Below are positions 1 to 9,209 of a DNA stretch of 64,000 nt, one piece after another. The DNA comes from CAYWMD01 sp964458575 (lineage in GTDB: Bacteria > Verrucomicrobiota > Verrucomicrobiia > Limisphaerales > JADLHS01). The notes below the pieces were generated by a model, which was given only the letters and a program-made list of their open reading frames with translations, searched no databases and was not told the origin of the DNA. A program made the translations under genes and the position numbers. The DNA lies in contig CAYWMD010000021.1 in assembly GCA_964458575.1 (NCBI GenBank), positions 36,517 to 100,516 on the forward strand, given 5' to 3'. How positions within the stretch are numbered: position 1 is the stretch's first letter; each line of letters begins with the position of its first letter.

Positions 1-1
1 T

Positions 2-688
2 TTGGTGTTGAACGGAACGACTCTTTATGGAACCGCGACCGGCGGCAGTAATGTGGCGGGCGTGGTATTCAAAATCAGCACTGACGGAACCGATTACCGG
101 GTGCTCTGGCACTTCGCTTTCGTGCCCGATGGGACGGACCCCAACGGTCTTACGATGGCTGGCGGCACACTTTATGGAACGATGTATTCCGGCAGCGTTA
201 CGGGCGGCCCGGCGGGCAACGGCCTGGTTTACCGAATCAATGTGGATGGCAGTGGCTACGCCGCCCTGAAGGCTTTCTCCGATTTTGTGCCCGCAAACTA
301 TCACGTGAACACCGACGGGGCTCATCCGCAGGCACGCGTCGTAATGAGCGGCGGCATGTTGTTCGGAACAACTTATACCGGCGGTTTCGATTACAATCCC
401 GGTTCGAGTGAGTACGACGACGGTGGCGGAGTCGTGTTCCGTCTCACGGTGACCAATTCGCTGACCATTCTCACCGGGGACGGTTGCTTCGGGGTGAAAT
501 CAAACCACTTTGGTTTCACCGCGGTCGGTGCGTACGATCAGATGGTCGTGGTCGAGGCGTGCACCAACCTGACGACGCCTGAATGGTTCCCACTCCAGAC
601 GAATTCGCTTGGCGTCGGTGGTTTTTACTTCCTTGATCTGGATTGGACAAATCATCCCGGGCGCTACTATCGCCTGCGCTCGCTTTGA
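2..688 (+). CDS. GloVer-type repeat secreted protein, C-terminal part (5' truncated)
   Basis: The reading frame is open at the window edge, so the start lies outside. The 228 visible residues begin with repeats of the type NGTTLYGTATGGS...GVVFKISTDGT and GGTLYGTMYSGS, matching the choice-of-anchor tandem repeat (GloVer) proteins common in Verrucomicrobiota. The last ~75 residues (VVEACTNL..PEWFPLQTN...GRYYRLRSL) resemble the C-terminal domain that ends many secreted proteins of this phylum. The role is unknown; a cell-surface or secreted location is inferred from the family. TGA stop at 686-688. Confidence 0.75.
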   Translation: MVLNGTTLYGTATGGSNVAGVVFKISTDGTDYRVLWHFAFVPDGTDPNGLTMAGGTLYGTMYSGSVTGGPAGNGLVYRINVDGSGYAALKAFSDFVPANYHVNTDGAHPQARVVMSGGMLFGTTYTGGFDYNPGSSEYDDGGGVVFRLTVTNSLTILTGDGCFGVKSNHFGFTAVGAYDQMVVVEACTNLTTPEWFPLQTNSLGVGGFYFLDLDWTNHPGRYYRLRSL

Positions 689-799
689 GGGCGAAGCGGT
701 GAGTACGCCGTGCAGCCCTGATCGCAATGACGCGCGGAAACGAATTCGGGTTGCTTCGCGTCCGTTCGTCGTTAGCATCGGTCGCGGCAGTTGACCCGA

Positions 800-1957
800 A
801 TGAAAGCAATCCTGGCCCTCGAAGATGGTTCAGTGTTCCACGGCGTAGGTTTTGGCGCGAAAGCGTCGGCCTGCGGCGAGGTTTGTTTCAATACTTCCAT
901 GACGGGTTATCAGGAAATCCTCACCGACCCGTCGTACAAGGGCCAGATCGTGACGATGACTTATCCGCTCATCGGCAATTACGGTGTGAACGAGGCGGAT
1001 GTGGAATCGTGGCGGCCGCACGTGGCCGGCTTCGTCGTGCGCGAAGTTTCGCCGGTGGTCAGCAACTGGCGCGCGGACCATTCGCTCGCGGAATATCTCG
1101 AACGCAACGGCATCCCCGGCATCCAGGGCATTGACACGCGGGCGTTGACGAAAAAACTCCGCGTGCGCGGCGCGCTCAACGGATTTGTTTCCACCGAGGA
1201 CGTGAGCGAGGCGGAAGCCGTCGCACGCGCAAAGGATTTTGTTTTCGTGGGCGTGGATTACGTGAAGGAAGTCACGCACAAGCAGGCGTTCCGTTGGGAC
1301 GAAAAGGACGAGCACAGCGCCAGCTTCAAGCTCGCCTTTGGCAATGACCACGCCGACGCGCGGAAACTCCACGATCCGCTCCCGCCCGCGGACATTCCCA
1401 TCGTGGCCTATGACTTCGGCATGAAATACAACATCCTGCGCCGGTTGCGGCAGCACGGCTTCCGTGTGCAGGTCGTCCCCGCCACCACGCCCGCCGCCGA
1501 AGCGCTCAAACACAAACCGGCGGGAGTTTTTTTGTCCAACGGCCCCGGCGACCCGTCGGCCCTCGACTACGCGGTGCGCGCTGTGAGCGACCTCGTCCAA
1601 TCGGGCGTGCCGATTTTCGGCATCTGCCTGGGCCACCAGATTCTCGGGCAGGCGTTTGGCGGCCGGACCTTCAAGCTCAAGTTCGGCCATCGCGGCGCCA
1701 ACCAGCCGGTCAAGGACCTCGAATCCGGCCAGGTGGAAATCACATCGCAAAACCACGGGTTCGCCGTGGACGCGAAATCCCTCCCCGCAGACGTGGCCGT
1801 GAACCGGATCAATTTGAACGATCAGACCGTCGAGGGGCTGCGACACAAGACGAAACCGATTTTCTGCGTGCAGTATCATCCGGAGGCGTCGCCGGGGCCG
1901 CACGACTCGACGCCGCTGTTTGCGGAGTTTAGGGAGTTGATAAAAAAGCGGGCGTGA
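800..1957 (+). CDS. carA: Carbamoyl-phosphate synthase small (glutaminase) subunit
   Basis: Hydrolyses glutamine and passes ammonia to the large subunit CarB for carbamoyl phosphate, feeding pyrimidine and arginine synthesis. The protein is 385 aa, the usual length. The N-terminal CPSase small-chain domain (MKAILALEDGSVFHG, then TSMTGYQEILTDPSYKGQIV) is followed by a class I glutamine amidotransferase domain with nucleophile Cys276 in FGICLGHQILG and the His/Glu pair in VQYHPEASPGPHDS. ATG at 800 is preferred over an in-frame TTG at 791 because it gives the canonical MKAIL start. carB is not in the window. Confidence 0.96.
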   Translation: MKAILALEDGSVFHGVGFGAKASACGEVCFNTSMTGYQEILTDPSYKGQIVTMTYPLIGNYGVNEADVESWRPHVAGFVVREVSPVVSNWRADHSLAEYLERNGIPGIQGIDTRALTKKLRVRGALNGFVSTEDVSEAEAVARAKDFVFVGVDYVKEVTHKQAFRWDEKDEHSASFKLAFGNDHADARKLHDPLPPADIPIVAYDFGMKYNILRRLRQHGFRVQVVPATTPAAEALKHKPAGVFLSNGPGDPSALDYAVRAVSDLVQSGVPIFGICLGHQILGQAFGGRTFKLKFGHRGANQPVKDLESGQVEITSQNHGFAVDAKSLPADVAVNRINLNDQTVEGLRHKTKPIFCVQYHPEASPGPHDSTPLFAEFRELIKKRA

Positions 1958-2022
1958 CGCGTGAGGAACAAACCTTTGCCGCGTCCAATCTTGGGCTTGA
2001 TGCGAAATTGCTGCGATTGCGT

Positions 2023-2050
2023 TTGACTTGACTGGACCGGCGCACATAAT
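2023..2050 (+). promoter_or_regulatory. Sigma70-type promoter upstream of the FHA gene
   Basis: TTGACT at 2023-2028 and CATAAT at 2045-2050 are separated by 16 bp, close to TTGACA/TATAAT. The predicted transcription start is about 2057, some 14 nt before the ATG at 2071, so the 5' UTR would be short. It lies in the 113-bp gap after carA and implies the FHA gene has its own promoter. Confidence 0.55.
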
Positions 2051-2070
2051 TCCAAACGCGATACTCGAAT

Positions 2071-2598
2071 ATGGCCAAACTTGTAATCCTCAGCGCAGGC
2101 ATGACCGGTCGCACGCACGAATTGACGGCGGACAAGACAACCGTCGGTCGTGTGGAGGACAACACCTTTGCTATCACCGATCCTTCCGTTTCCAGCCATC
2201 ATTGCGAGATTCTTTTGAAAGGCAGCGACGTCGTCATTCGCGACCTGAATTCGACGAACGGTTCCTACATCAACGGCGAGAAAATCACCGAGGCCACGTT
2301 GAAACCGGGTCAGGTCCTGCGACTCGGCCAGATCGAGTTGCGTTTGGAGACCGACGCGCCGGCGGCGGCTGCGGCGTCCAAGAAAACCACTGACGCCACC
2401 ATGGTCATGCAACGGGGCGTGAGCCTGACCGATCTCGAACAATCCACCCGGGGCGGGTTCGACACCGCGGGCGCGGGGTTCTCCAAGAAAGACGACAAGG
2501 CCAGCAAGATTTTCCTCTACGTGGCCATCGGCGTCGCGGTGGTGATCGTGGCGTTTTTGATCATCGCCTTCATGTCCGCCAAAAGCGGCACGCCCTAG
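2071..2598 (+). CDS. FHA-domain protein with C-terminal membrane anchor
   Basis: 175 aa. Residues 1-~95 form a forkhead-associated domain: TVGRVEDNTFAI supplies the GR strand, SVSSHHCEI the phosphopeptide-binding Ser/His, and LNSTNGSYING the conserved N-G turn. FHA domains bind phosphothreonine. A linker (~96-145) contains TTDATMVMQRGVSLTDLEQ, whose threonines could be phosphorylation sites. A single transmembrane helix (IFLYVAIGVAVVIVAFLIIAF) lies near the C-terminus, so the FHA domain is probably cytoplasmic and tail-anchored. No kinase gene is nearby, and the partner is unknown. Confidence 0.85.
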   Translation: MAKLVILSAGMTGRTHELTADKTTVGRVEDNTFAITDPSVSSHHCEILLKGSDVVIRDLNSTNGSYINGEKITEATLKPGQVLRLGQIELRLETDAPAAAAASKKTTDATMVMQRGVSLTDLEQSTRGGFDTAGAGFSKKDDKASKIFLYVAIGVAVVIVAFLIIAFMSAKSGTP

Positions 2599-2640
2599 TT
2601 GATTCGTTCTGAAGCGGCGGCAGCCGACCTTCGGCCCGGT

Positions 2641-3648
2641 CTATTTCCCCTGCAACCACCGCGCCACGTCCGCGGCCGCGTACGTGATGAGAATGTCCGC
2701 CCCGGCGCGGCGCATCGCCAGCAGGCTCTCCAGCGTCACGGCACGTTCATCAATCCAGCCTTTCGCGGCCGCGGCTTTGACCATCGAATACTCCCCGCTC
2801 ACGGCATACGCGGCGGTCGGATAACCGAACGCGGTTTTCACGCGATGCAAAATGTCCAAGTAGGCGAGCGCGGGTTTGACCATGACGATGTCCGCGCCTT
2901 CCCGGATGTCCAACGCCACCTCCCGCAGCGCCTCGTTCGCGTTGGCCGCGTCCATCTGGTAACTGCGGCGGTCGCCGAATTTCGGCGCGGACTCGGCGGC
3001 CTCGCGGAACGGACCGTAAAAGGCGGAGGCAAACTTCGCCGCGTAGGCCATGATGGGCGTGTTGGCAAAACCCGCGCCGTCCAACGCCACGCGAATGGCG
3101 CGCACCCGGCCGTCCATCATGTCGCTGGGCGCGACGATATCCGCGCCCGCCTCGGCGTGGCTGACGGCCGCCCGCGCGAGCAGCTTTAGCGTCGGATCAT
3201 TGAGAATCTTCGCGCCGCGCTTGTCGCCGTGCACGATGCCGCAATGGCCGTGCGCCATGTATTCGCACAGGCAGACGTCCGTGATGACGAGTAGGTCGGG
3301 GAATTCCTTTTTCAGCCGGCGCACCGCCTGTTGCACGATGCCGTTGCGCGCGTATGCGCCGCTGGCCGAGTTGTCCTTTTTCTCCGGAATGCCGAACAGC
3401 AGGACCGCGGGCACGCCGAGCGCCTGGGCCCGCGCCGTTTCGCGGACCAGTTCGTCGGGTGAAAGCTGAAACACGCCCGGCATGGCCGCGATGGGTTTAC
3501 GCACTTTGCGTCCGGCGCGGACGAAGAGCGGCAGCACCAGTTGGGCGACGTTCAACTGCGTCTCGCTCACCAGCCGGCGCAGGGCGGCGGACTGGCGCAG
3601 GCGACGGGGGCGCAGCGCGGGAAACTGGCCGAGGGCGTTCAAATTCAT
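2641..3648 (-). CDS. hemB: Porphobilinogen synthase (delta-aminolevulinic acid dehydratase)
   Basis: Condenses two 5-aminolevulinate molecules to porphobilinogen in tetrapyrrole synthesis. 335 aa, normal length. The Zn-type cysteine motif DVCLCEYMAHGHCG is present, as are the two active-site lysine segments (AYAAKFASAFYGPFREA and VMVKPALAYLDI) and the N-terminal RPRRLR...LVSETQL segment. The end SLLAMRRAGADILITYAA is typical. ATG at 3646-3648. It is transcribed toward the convergent FHA gene, whose stop is 42 bp away. Confidence 0.97.
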   Translation of the reverse strand: MNLNALGQFPALRPRRLRQSAALRRLVSETQLNVAQLVLPLFVRAGRKVRKPIAAMPGVFQLSPDELVRETARAQALGVPAVLLFGIPEKKDNSASGAYARNGIVQQAVRRLKKEFPDLLVITDVCLCEYMAHGHCGIVHGDKRGAKILNDPTLKLLARAAVSHAEAGADIVAPSDMMDGRVRAIRVALDGAGFANTPIMAYAAKFASAFYGPFREAAESAPKFGDRRSYQMDAANANEALREVALDIREGADIVMVKPALAYLDILHRVKTAFGYPTAAYAVSGEYSMVKAAAAKGWIDERAVTLESLLAMRRAGADILITYAAADVARWLQGK

Positions 3649-3974
3649 GGCGTCATTCTAGGACGCCCGGCGGGTGTGCAAAGCGGAAAGTCGCAATGGC
3701 CGCGGACTTCCAACGAATGGTGAGTCAGCGGCGGGATGAAGGGGGACGAGTGAACCAAATTTCAATTTGTGATTCACGATCGCCCTCACCCTGACCCTCT
3801 CCCCCGGGGAGAGGGAACAGCTATCGCCCGGCTCGTTTAGATCGATGACCGCCCGGCAAGCTCCGACTCGCGACATTTCAAGCAACCAGCGAACGATTCC
3901 CCTTCTCCTTGGGGAGAAGGCCGGGATGAGGGCGTGCGTTTCCCAACCCATTTGTTCTGTGTTTACGCTCGCCC
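3649..3974. repeat. Intergenic region with two GC-rich palindromes
   Basis: This 326-bp gap between the Ig-repeat gene and hemB has no convincing ORF. It holds two related inverted repeats: CCCTCTCCCC/GGGGAGAGGG at 3795-3815, and a perfect 8-bp stem CCTTCTCC/GGAGAAGG with a 4-nt loop at 3901-3920. Both sit in similar surroundings (CCCTCACCCTGA..., GGGATGAGGGCG). A third relative with a 14-bp stem lies at 33149-33179, so this is a dispersed family. It could help end transcription of the Ig-repeat gene, but no T-run follows. Confidence 0.6.
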
Positions 3975-6900
3975 TTACTCGCCTAAATAGACGGCGCCAT
4001 CCAGATTGCCGGCGGGGAAACAGCCGAACCCGGCGTCGCGCTTTTGCAACACGACGCCGCTGAAATTCAACCAGCCGGTCCCGGCGGGATGAGGTGTCCG
4101 GCCGGTGAATTGTCCCGTCGTTGGGCGCAGCAACAGGGAAGGCCACGGGGAATCGAGGCTGGTGGCGACGTTGTTGGTGTTCAGGCTGAACCGATTCGTG
4201 AGGGGTTCACTCAGGCCGCCGTCGGTGCAAACGACTTGCCCTTGTTCAAGGTTCAACACAGGTACGCCCCGGGCGGGAGTGACGTATTTTGAGCCCACAA
4301 TTTCCGCGGCGACCTGGAAGCCAAAGGTGTAGCGCGCGCTGGTGGGTTGTTGTGCGCGAATCCAGTCGGCCACGCCGTTGAAGTCGTCGCCGGCACGGTC
4401 TTCGAATTTCATCCAGCCGAGGATCAGCCCGCGGCCGGTGTAGAGGGAAGCGAAGAGCGGGAATTGTCCGTCCTGGGCGAGGGTGGTCAGTTGGAGGAAT
4501 CTGGAGCCGTCGGCGAGGGCGGCGCGGACCAACACCTGTCCACTGGCGCTGACCTGCAAGGTGCCGGAACCATGGCCGGCGGGCCGGTCCGTGGCGCCGG
4601 GGGTGCCGGGGATGGCGAAGGTGTAAATGCCGGCGTGCGGTGTGGGATTGGTCGGGCCAAACGCCGCCCGGCGCGCCGCGAGTTCCGCCGCCCACGTGCC
4701 CGTGCCGAGCGTGCCGGTGATTTGTTCCGTGGCTGGGTCAAGTTGCAGGGCGAACGTCACGGGCAATTGCGGCGCCTTCCGGGTGATGACACCGGACGCG
4801 CTGCCCTGGTCGTCGAAGGCGCCGCCAAACGGGGAGCGCGCGCCGTTGAGCAGCAACCAGCCGCTGAACGCGCCGCCGGCGTTCACCTTGATCTGGGCGA
4901 ATCCCGCACTGATGCGCGACGCGCCCGCGGCCTCGCGGAACAGGCCTTGGTAGTTGCCGGGCAACAGGGTCGGCGTTGGGTGGCTGACAACGGTGAAGGC
5001 GGCTTGCAACACCAGGTTGGGCTGCATCACGAACGTCAGGGTGGGGAGCGCGGAGTTGGTGCCACCTGACCAGCCCGCGAAGGTTGAACCAGACCCGGGA
5101 TTCGCCGTCATGGTGTAGCTCTGGCCGAGGAGGAGCGGCTGGCCGTTGTAATCGGGCGACACGAAGCCGTTGCCGACGATTTGCACGGTCAGCACGCTGG
5201 TGGGCGGCGGCACCGTGACCGCGAGGATGGCGTTCGAGCTCGTGAGGTCGCCCACGACATTGCTGACAATGACGGAGTAATTGCCGGCGTCCGGCGTTTG
5301 CGCGCCCGAGATCGTGTAGGACGCACTGCTGCCGGAGGCCACGACGGTCGCGCCTTTGCGCCAGTAATAGGTCAACGGGGCCGTGCCCGTGGCGGTGACG
5401 GAGAATGTGGCGATCTGCCCTTCGAGCACGGTCCGGTTCGTCGGCTGGCCGGTGATCGTGGGCGGCAGGTTCACGGTCAGGGTGGCGTTGGAGCTGGTAA
5501 GTTGGCCCGCGGCATTGCTGACGATGACCGAGTAAACACCGGCGTCGGTTTCCCGGGCATTGACGACGGTGAAGGCAGCGGTGCTGTCGGTGGCGACCAA
5601 GGCGGCGCCGTGGTGCCAGAAATACGTCAAGGGCGCCGTCCCGGTGGCGGTCGCGGTAAACGTCGCGCTCTGGCCCTGGTTGACGATCCGGTTGGTGGGC
5701 TGCTGCGTGATGGCCGGCGCGATGGGCGCGGCATTCACCGTCAGCGTGGCGTCGGAACTGGTCATCGTGCCGGCGGCATTGCTGACGATGACGGAGTAAG
5801 CGCCGGCGTCGGCAAACTGCACCGCCGGGAGCGACAAGGCGGGACTGCCATTCACGAGGAAAACGTTGGTGCCTTTGCGCCAGTAATACGTCAACGGCGC
5901 CGTGCCGGTGGCGGTGACGTTGAAGGTCGCGGTCTGGCCTTCGGTGACGGTCTGGTCGGCGGGCGACCCCGTGATGTTCGGCGGTGTGGCGGGCAAATTC
6001 ACCGCGAGGGCGGCGTTGGAACTGGTGATCGTGCCCGCGACGTTGCTGACGATTACCGAGTAGTTGCCCACATCCGCGATCTGTGCGGCGGGAACATTAA
6101 ACGAAGGACTCGCGCCCGAGGCGACGAGGTTTGCGCCCTTGTGCCAGAAGTAGGTCAGCGGCCCCGTGCCGGTGGCGGTCACGTTGAAGGTCGCGCTCTG
6201 GCCTTCGTTGACGTTCTGATTTGCCGGTTGGGCGGTGATGGCGGGAAGAAGATTCACGGCGAGGGTGGCGTTGGAACTGGTGGCCGTGCCCGCCGCGTTG
6301 CTCACGATGACCGAGTAGCTCCCGGCGTCCGCCGCCTGGGCGCTGGCGATGGCATAGGTGGCATTGGTGCCCGCCGCCAGCAAGGTCGCCCCGCGGTGCC
6401 AGAAGTAGGTCAGGGGCGCGCTGCCGGTGGCGGTAACGCTGAAAATCACGCCCTGGTTTTGATTGACGGTTTTATTTGTGGGCTGACCGGAAATGTCGGG
6501 CGCGATCACCGGCACATTCACCGTCAGCGTGGCGTTCGAGCTGGTGATTGTTCCCGCCATGTTGCTGACGATGACCGAGTAGCTTCCGGCGTCGTTGGTT
6601 TGCGCCGCAGGGATCGAATAGGTGGGGCTGCTGCCGACGGTCCCCACCGTCGTGCCTTTGCGCCAGTAGTAGGTGAGGGGGGACGTGCCGGTGGCGGTGA
6701 CGGCGAACGACGCGATCTGGCCGGTGTTGACGGTCTGGTTGCCCGGTTGAACGGAAATGCCCGGCGGAACATTGACCGTCAAGGTGGCGTTGGAACTGGT
6801 GAGGGTGCCCGCGGCGTTGCTGACGATGACCGAGTAGTTCCCCGCGTGGTTGGTTTGCGCGCCGGTGATGGTGTAGGAAGAACTGGTGCCGGACGAAATC

Positions 6901-7499
6901 ACGGTGGTTGCTTTCCGCCAGTAATAGGTCAACGGCGCCGTGCCCGTGGCGGAAACGGAGAAGGTCGCGTTTTGGCCTTGAACCACCGTTCGGTTCGCCG
7001 GCTGCGTGGCGATGCCCGGCGCGGTGGCGGCCGAAGCCATGACGGTGAGCACCAAGGTGGCCGAGGTGGTCTCGCTGGCGCCGGCGCTGGCCGAACTCTT
7101 GGCGGTGAGACCGATGTTATACGTGCCGACGGTGGCTGGCGTGCCGCCAATGGACCAGAGCGAAGAACCGTTGTTGCCGGTCAGGCCGATGCCCGACGGC
7201 AGGCCGGTGGCGGACCAATACGTGGCCTGCTTCGGGGACGTGATCAGGCGCATGCTCCACGGAATTCCCTGGGTGATGTTGGTCTTGAGCGGACTGGCAA
7301 TGAGCGTGGACGCGCCGGACACGGCTTGCACGCCACCCAAAGCCGCCGCGGCGCCGGCCGCCCAGCGGAATACGATGGCCAGAAGATTCGTGGCGGTCTG
7401 CGCCGCGGGCAGGGCGGCGCGCGCCATCGGCAATACCTGAAGCGCCGCGGCCAGAAAGAGCGACGGCAGCCGGATGGCCCGGGTGAGTTTTGCGTTCAT
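3975..7499 (-). CDS. Large secreted protein with seven Ig-like repeats
   Basis: 1174 aa using ATG at 7497-7499. After a signal peptide (about 1-30) comes a putative-Ig (He_PIG-like) segment with WSATGLPSGIGLTG, then seven near-identical ~90-aa Ig-like repeats. Each follows the pattern P.I..QP.N.TV..GQ.A.F.VTATGT.PLTYYWRKG...AG.YSVIVSN.AGT.TSSNATLTVN. Next are an InlB-like repeat (GNGFVSPDYNG...TFAGWSG) and a ~300-aa C-terminal region with GSYQGLF-like beta segments. The start codon lies 4 bp after the dsbD stop, so it is the last gene of the DUF3570/ApbE operon. Probably displayed on or released from the cell; ligand unknown. Confidence 0.85.
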   Translation of the reverse strand: MNAKLTRAIRLPSLFLAAALQVLPMARAALPAAQTATNLLAIVFRWAAGAAAALGGVQAVSGASTLIASPLKTNITQGIPWSMRLITSPKQATYWSATGLPSGIGLTGNNGSSLWSIGGTPATVGTYNIGLTAKSSASAGASETTSATLVLTVMASAATAPGIATQPANRTVVQGQNATFSVSATGTAPLTYYWRKATTVISSGTSSSYTITGAQTNHAGNYSVIVSNAAGTLTSSNATLTVNVPPGISVQPGNQTVNTGQIASFAVTATGTSPLTYYWRKGTTVGTVGSSPTYSIPAAQTNDAGSYSVIVSNMAGTITSSNATLTVNVPVIAPDISGQPTNKTVNQNQGVIFSVTATGSAPLTYFWHRGATLLAAGTNATYAIASAQAADAGSYSVIVSNAAGTATSSNATLAVNLLPAITAQPANQNVNEGQSATFNVTATGTGPLTYFWHKGANLVASGASPSFNVPAAQIADVGNYSVIVSNVAGTITSSNAALAVNLPATPPNITGSPADQTVTEGQTATFNVTATGTAPLTYYWRKGTNVFLVNGSPALSLPAVQFADAGAYSVIVSNAAGTMTSSDATLTVNAAPIAPAITQQPTNRIVNQGQSATFTATATGTAPLTYFWHHGAALVATDSTAAFTVVNARETDAGVYSVIVSNAAGQLTSSNATLTVNLPPTITGQPTNRTVLEGQIATFSVTATGTAPLTYYWRKGATVVASGSSASYTISGAQTPDAGNYSVIVSNVVGDLTSSNAILAVTVPPPTSVLTVQIVGNGFVSPDYNGQPLLLGQSYTMTANPGSGSTFAGWSGGTNSALPTLTFVMQPNLVLQAAFTVVSHPTPTLLPGNYQGLFREAAGASRISAGFAQIKVNAGGAFSGWLLLNGARSPFGGAFDDQGSASGVITRKAPQLPVTFALQLDPATEQITGTLGTGTWAAELAARRAAFGPTNPTPHAGIYTFAIPGTPGATDRPAGHGSGTLQVSASGQVLVRAALADGSRFLQLTTLAQDGQFPLFASLYTGRGLILGWMKFEDRAGDDFNGVADWIRAQQPTSARYTFGFQVAAEIVGSKYVTPARGVPVLNLEQGQVVCTDGGLSEPLTNRFSLNTNNVATSLDSPWPSLLLRPTTGQFTGRTPHPAGTGWLNFSGVVLQKRDAGFGCFPAGNLDGAVYLGE

Positions 7500-7503
7500 A
7501 AAA

Positions 7504-9126
7504 TCAATTCGTTGCCGTCGTGGTCCGTGCGGTGGCGGACGCTGGTTGCAACACCACAAACGTCGGCAGCCCCATCACCCCGAACTCATCGAGGATGGGT
7601 TTCACGGCGGGGTCGTTGAGCCGCTCCGCTTGAAAGCGCACGAGCGTGTAATCCTTGAGCCGTTGCTGGACACCGGTGTCGCGAAATGTTCCGTGCTCCA
7701 TCGCGGCGCAGTTCTTACACCAGCTCGCCCAAAAATCCACGAGCACCGGTTTGCCATCCCGGCGGGACTGTTCCAGCGCGGCGCGCAACTCCTTCACGTT
7801 GTCGCCGCGGGCGGCGGCCACGATGCTGCCATCCACGCGCCCCGGCATCAGTCCCCAACCCAGCCAGCCGTACCACGCGGCAAAGACGAAGATCAACACG
7901 CCGAATCCATGCTTCACCCGCGTCATCCAACCGCCGGGCTTCGGGAGAAACGACAACCCCGCCGCCGCAAACGGCCAGGGAATGGCCATGCCCAGACCGA
8001 GCACAAACGGCAGCAAAAGTCCAAGCGGGTTGCCTTGCTGATAAAATGTCGTCGCCAGGAGCAACACTGAAATCACCACCGGCGCCACACAGGCACCCGC
8101 GAGCGACGCGGAAACCGCGCCCATCGTTCCGGCGGCGAGGAAGGCGCCGCGGCCACGGCTGGACCTGGCTTCGCCGCTGCGTTGGAAGCGCGAGAGATCA
8201 ATCGAAAGTTTGTCGAACATGGCCAGCCCGAGCACGGCGAAGACGAGCGCGATGCCGAAGTTGAACCACGCCGAAGAATTGAGCGTGCCGAATTTCGCGC
8301 CCGTCAACACGACCGCGAGGCCGAGTCCGCCATAGGCCAGCGCCATGCCCGCACCGTAAGCCGAGCCCATGGCGAAACCGCGTTTGCGGTCCTGATTCTG
8401 CGAGCCGGCCCCGAGGATGGCGAGGTTGATGGGAATCATGGGTAACACGCAGGGTGTGAGATTCAGCGCGAGGCCGCCCAGCAGGATCAAGCCCAGCGTC
8501 GCGAACAAGCCCAGGCGCGCGAATCGTCCCGCCGGATCGTCGGCGCCGGGGCTTTGTCCTTCGGCCCGATCAAGGAATCCAAGAAACTTCGCGCTGCTCA
8601 GATAGCCCGAGGCGCGCCCCGCCACTTGAAAACCGGCGCTCAGTTTGTCGCCGGCGGCCGCCACCGATGTTCCGTCGTCTGCATCCCTGAGCGCGGTGAC
8701 CGAGTAGTCCGCGCCGATTTTCCAACGGCGCGTTTCCGGAAAGTAGCACTCGGCATCGTTGCAACCCTGGAAATTTACAGCGAGCGTGAGTTCACCCGCG
8801 CCGGAATTGGGCAGCGCGCAATACGCCTGGAAACCCTGCTCGAAGGAAAGTTTCTGCCCGCCGCTGAATTTGTCGGGGACGGACCTTGCCGGCGGCAGCG
8901 TGGCAGTCACGGGCGCGCCGTTCACCTCAAACGACAGGTTTTCGGCGTAGAGATGATGACGGGCGGGGAATTGAAAGGCCACCGAGAGCGTGGGCACGCC
9001 GTTGCTGGTGATCACGGATGGCGCGATCGTGAATGGATTCACGTCGTCGGCCTTCTCCTCGCATTGCGCCGTGAAAGCGGCGACCAGTCCAAACAGCCAG
9101 AGCGATTTTGAGAATGGAGTTTTCAT
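7504..9126 (-). CDS. dsbD: DsbD-like thiol:disulfide interchange protein
   Basis: 540 aa from ATG at 9124-9126; the frame is open upstream but without homology. Three-part layout: signal peptide plus N-terminal DsbD-alpha-like domain (~30-200, ARHHLYAENLSFEVNG); polytopic cytochrome-c-biogenesis-type membrane domain (~235-430) with the redox Cys pair in NLTPCVLPMIPINL and LAGACVAPVVISV; and a C-terminal thioredoxin domain with FWASWCKNCAAMEHGTF and the cis-Pro segment GVMGLPTFVV. It should carry electrons from cytoplasmic thioredoxin to periplasmic partners, most likely the TlpA and Cys-containing DUF4266 proteins just upstream in the operon. Confidence 0.9.
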   Translation of the reverse strand: MKTPFSKSLWLFGLVAAFTAQCEEKADDVNPFTIAPSVITSNGVPTLSVAFQFPARHHLYAENLSFEVNGAPVTATLPPARSVPDKFSGGQKLSFEQGFQAYCALPNSGAGELTLAVNFQGCNDAECYFPETRRWKIGADYSVTALRDADDGTSVAAAGDKLSAGFQVAGRASGYLSSAKFLGFLDRAEGQSPGADDPAGRFARLGLFATLGLILLGGLALNLTPCVLPMIPINLAILGAGSQNQDRKRGFAMGSAYGAGMALAYGGLGLAVVLTGAKFGTLNSSAWFNFGIALVFAVLGLAMFDKLSIDLSRFQRSGEARSSRGRGAFLAAGTMGAVSASLAGACVAPVVISVLLLATTFYQQGNPLGLLLPFVLGLGMAIPWPFAAAGLSFLPKPGGWMTRVKHGFGVLIFVFAAWYGWLGWGLMPGRVDGSIVAAARGDNVKELRAALEQSRRDGKPVLVDFWASWCKNCAAMEHGTFRDTGVQQRLKDYTLVRFQAERLNDPAVKPILDEFGVMGLPTFVVLQPASATARTTTATN

Positions 9127-9209
9127 GGGTACGACTTTTGATCTTGGGGAAGAGCCGGTGCCGAAGCCCGGGGTGAGTCTTGAGAATCCTTGGTCCGTAA
9201 CGTATCGAG

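Noticed and set aside
5181..7619. 812-residue open frame on the plus strand
   Set aside because: It is the antisense shadow of the Ig-repeat gene; the repeated, GC-rich codon pattern keeps the opposite strand open. Arg/Gly/Asp-rich with no domain.
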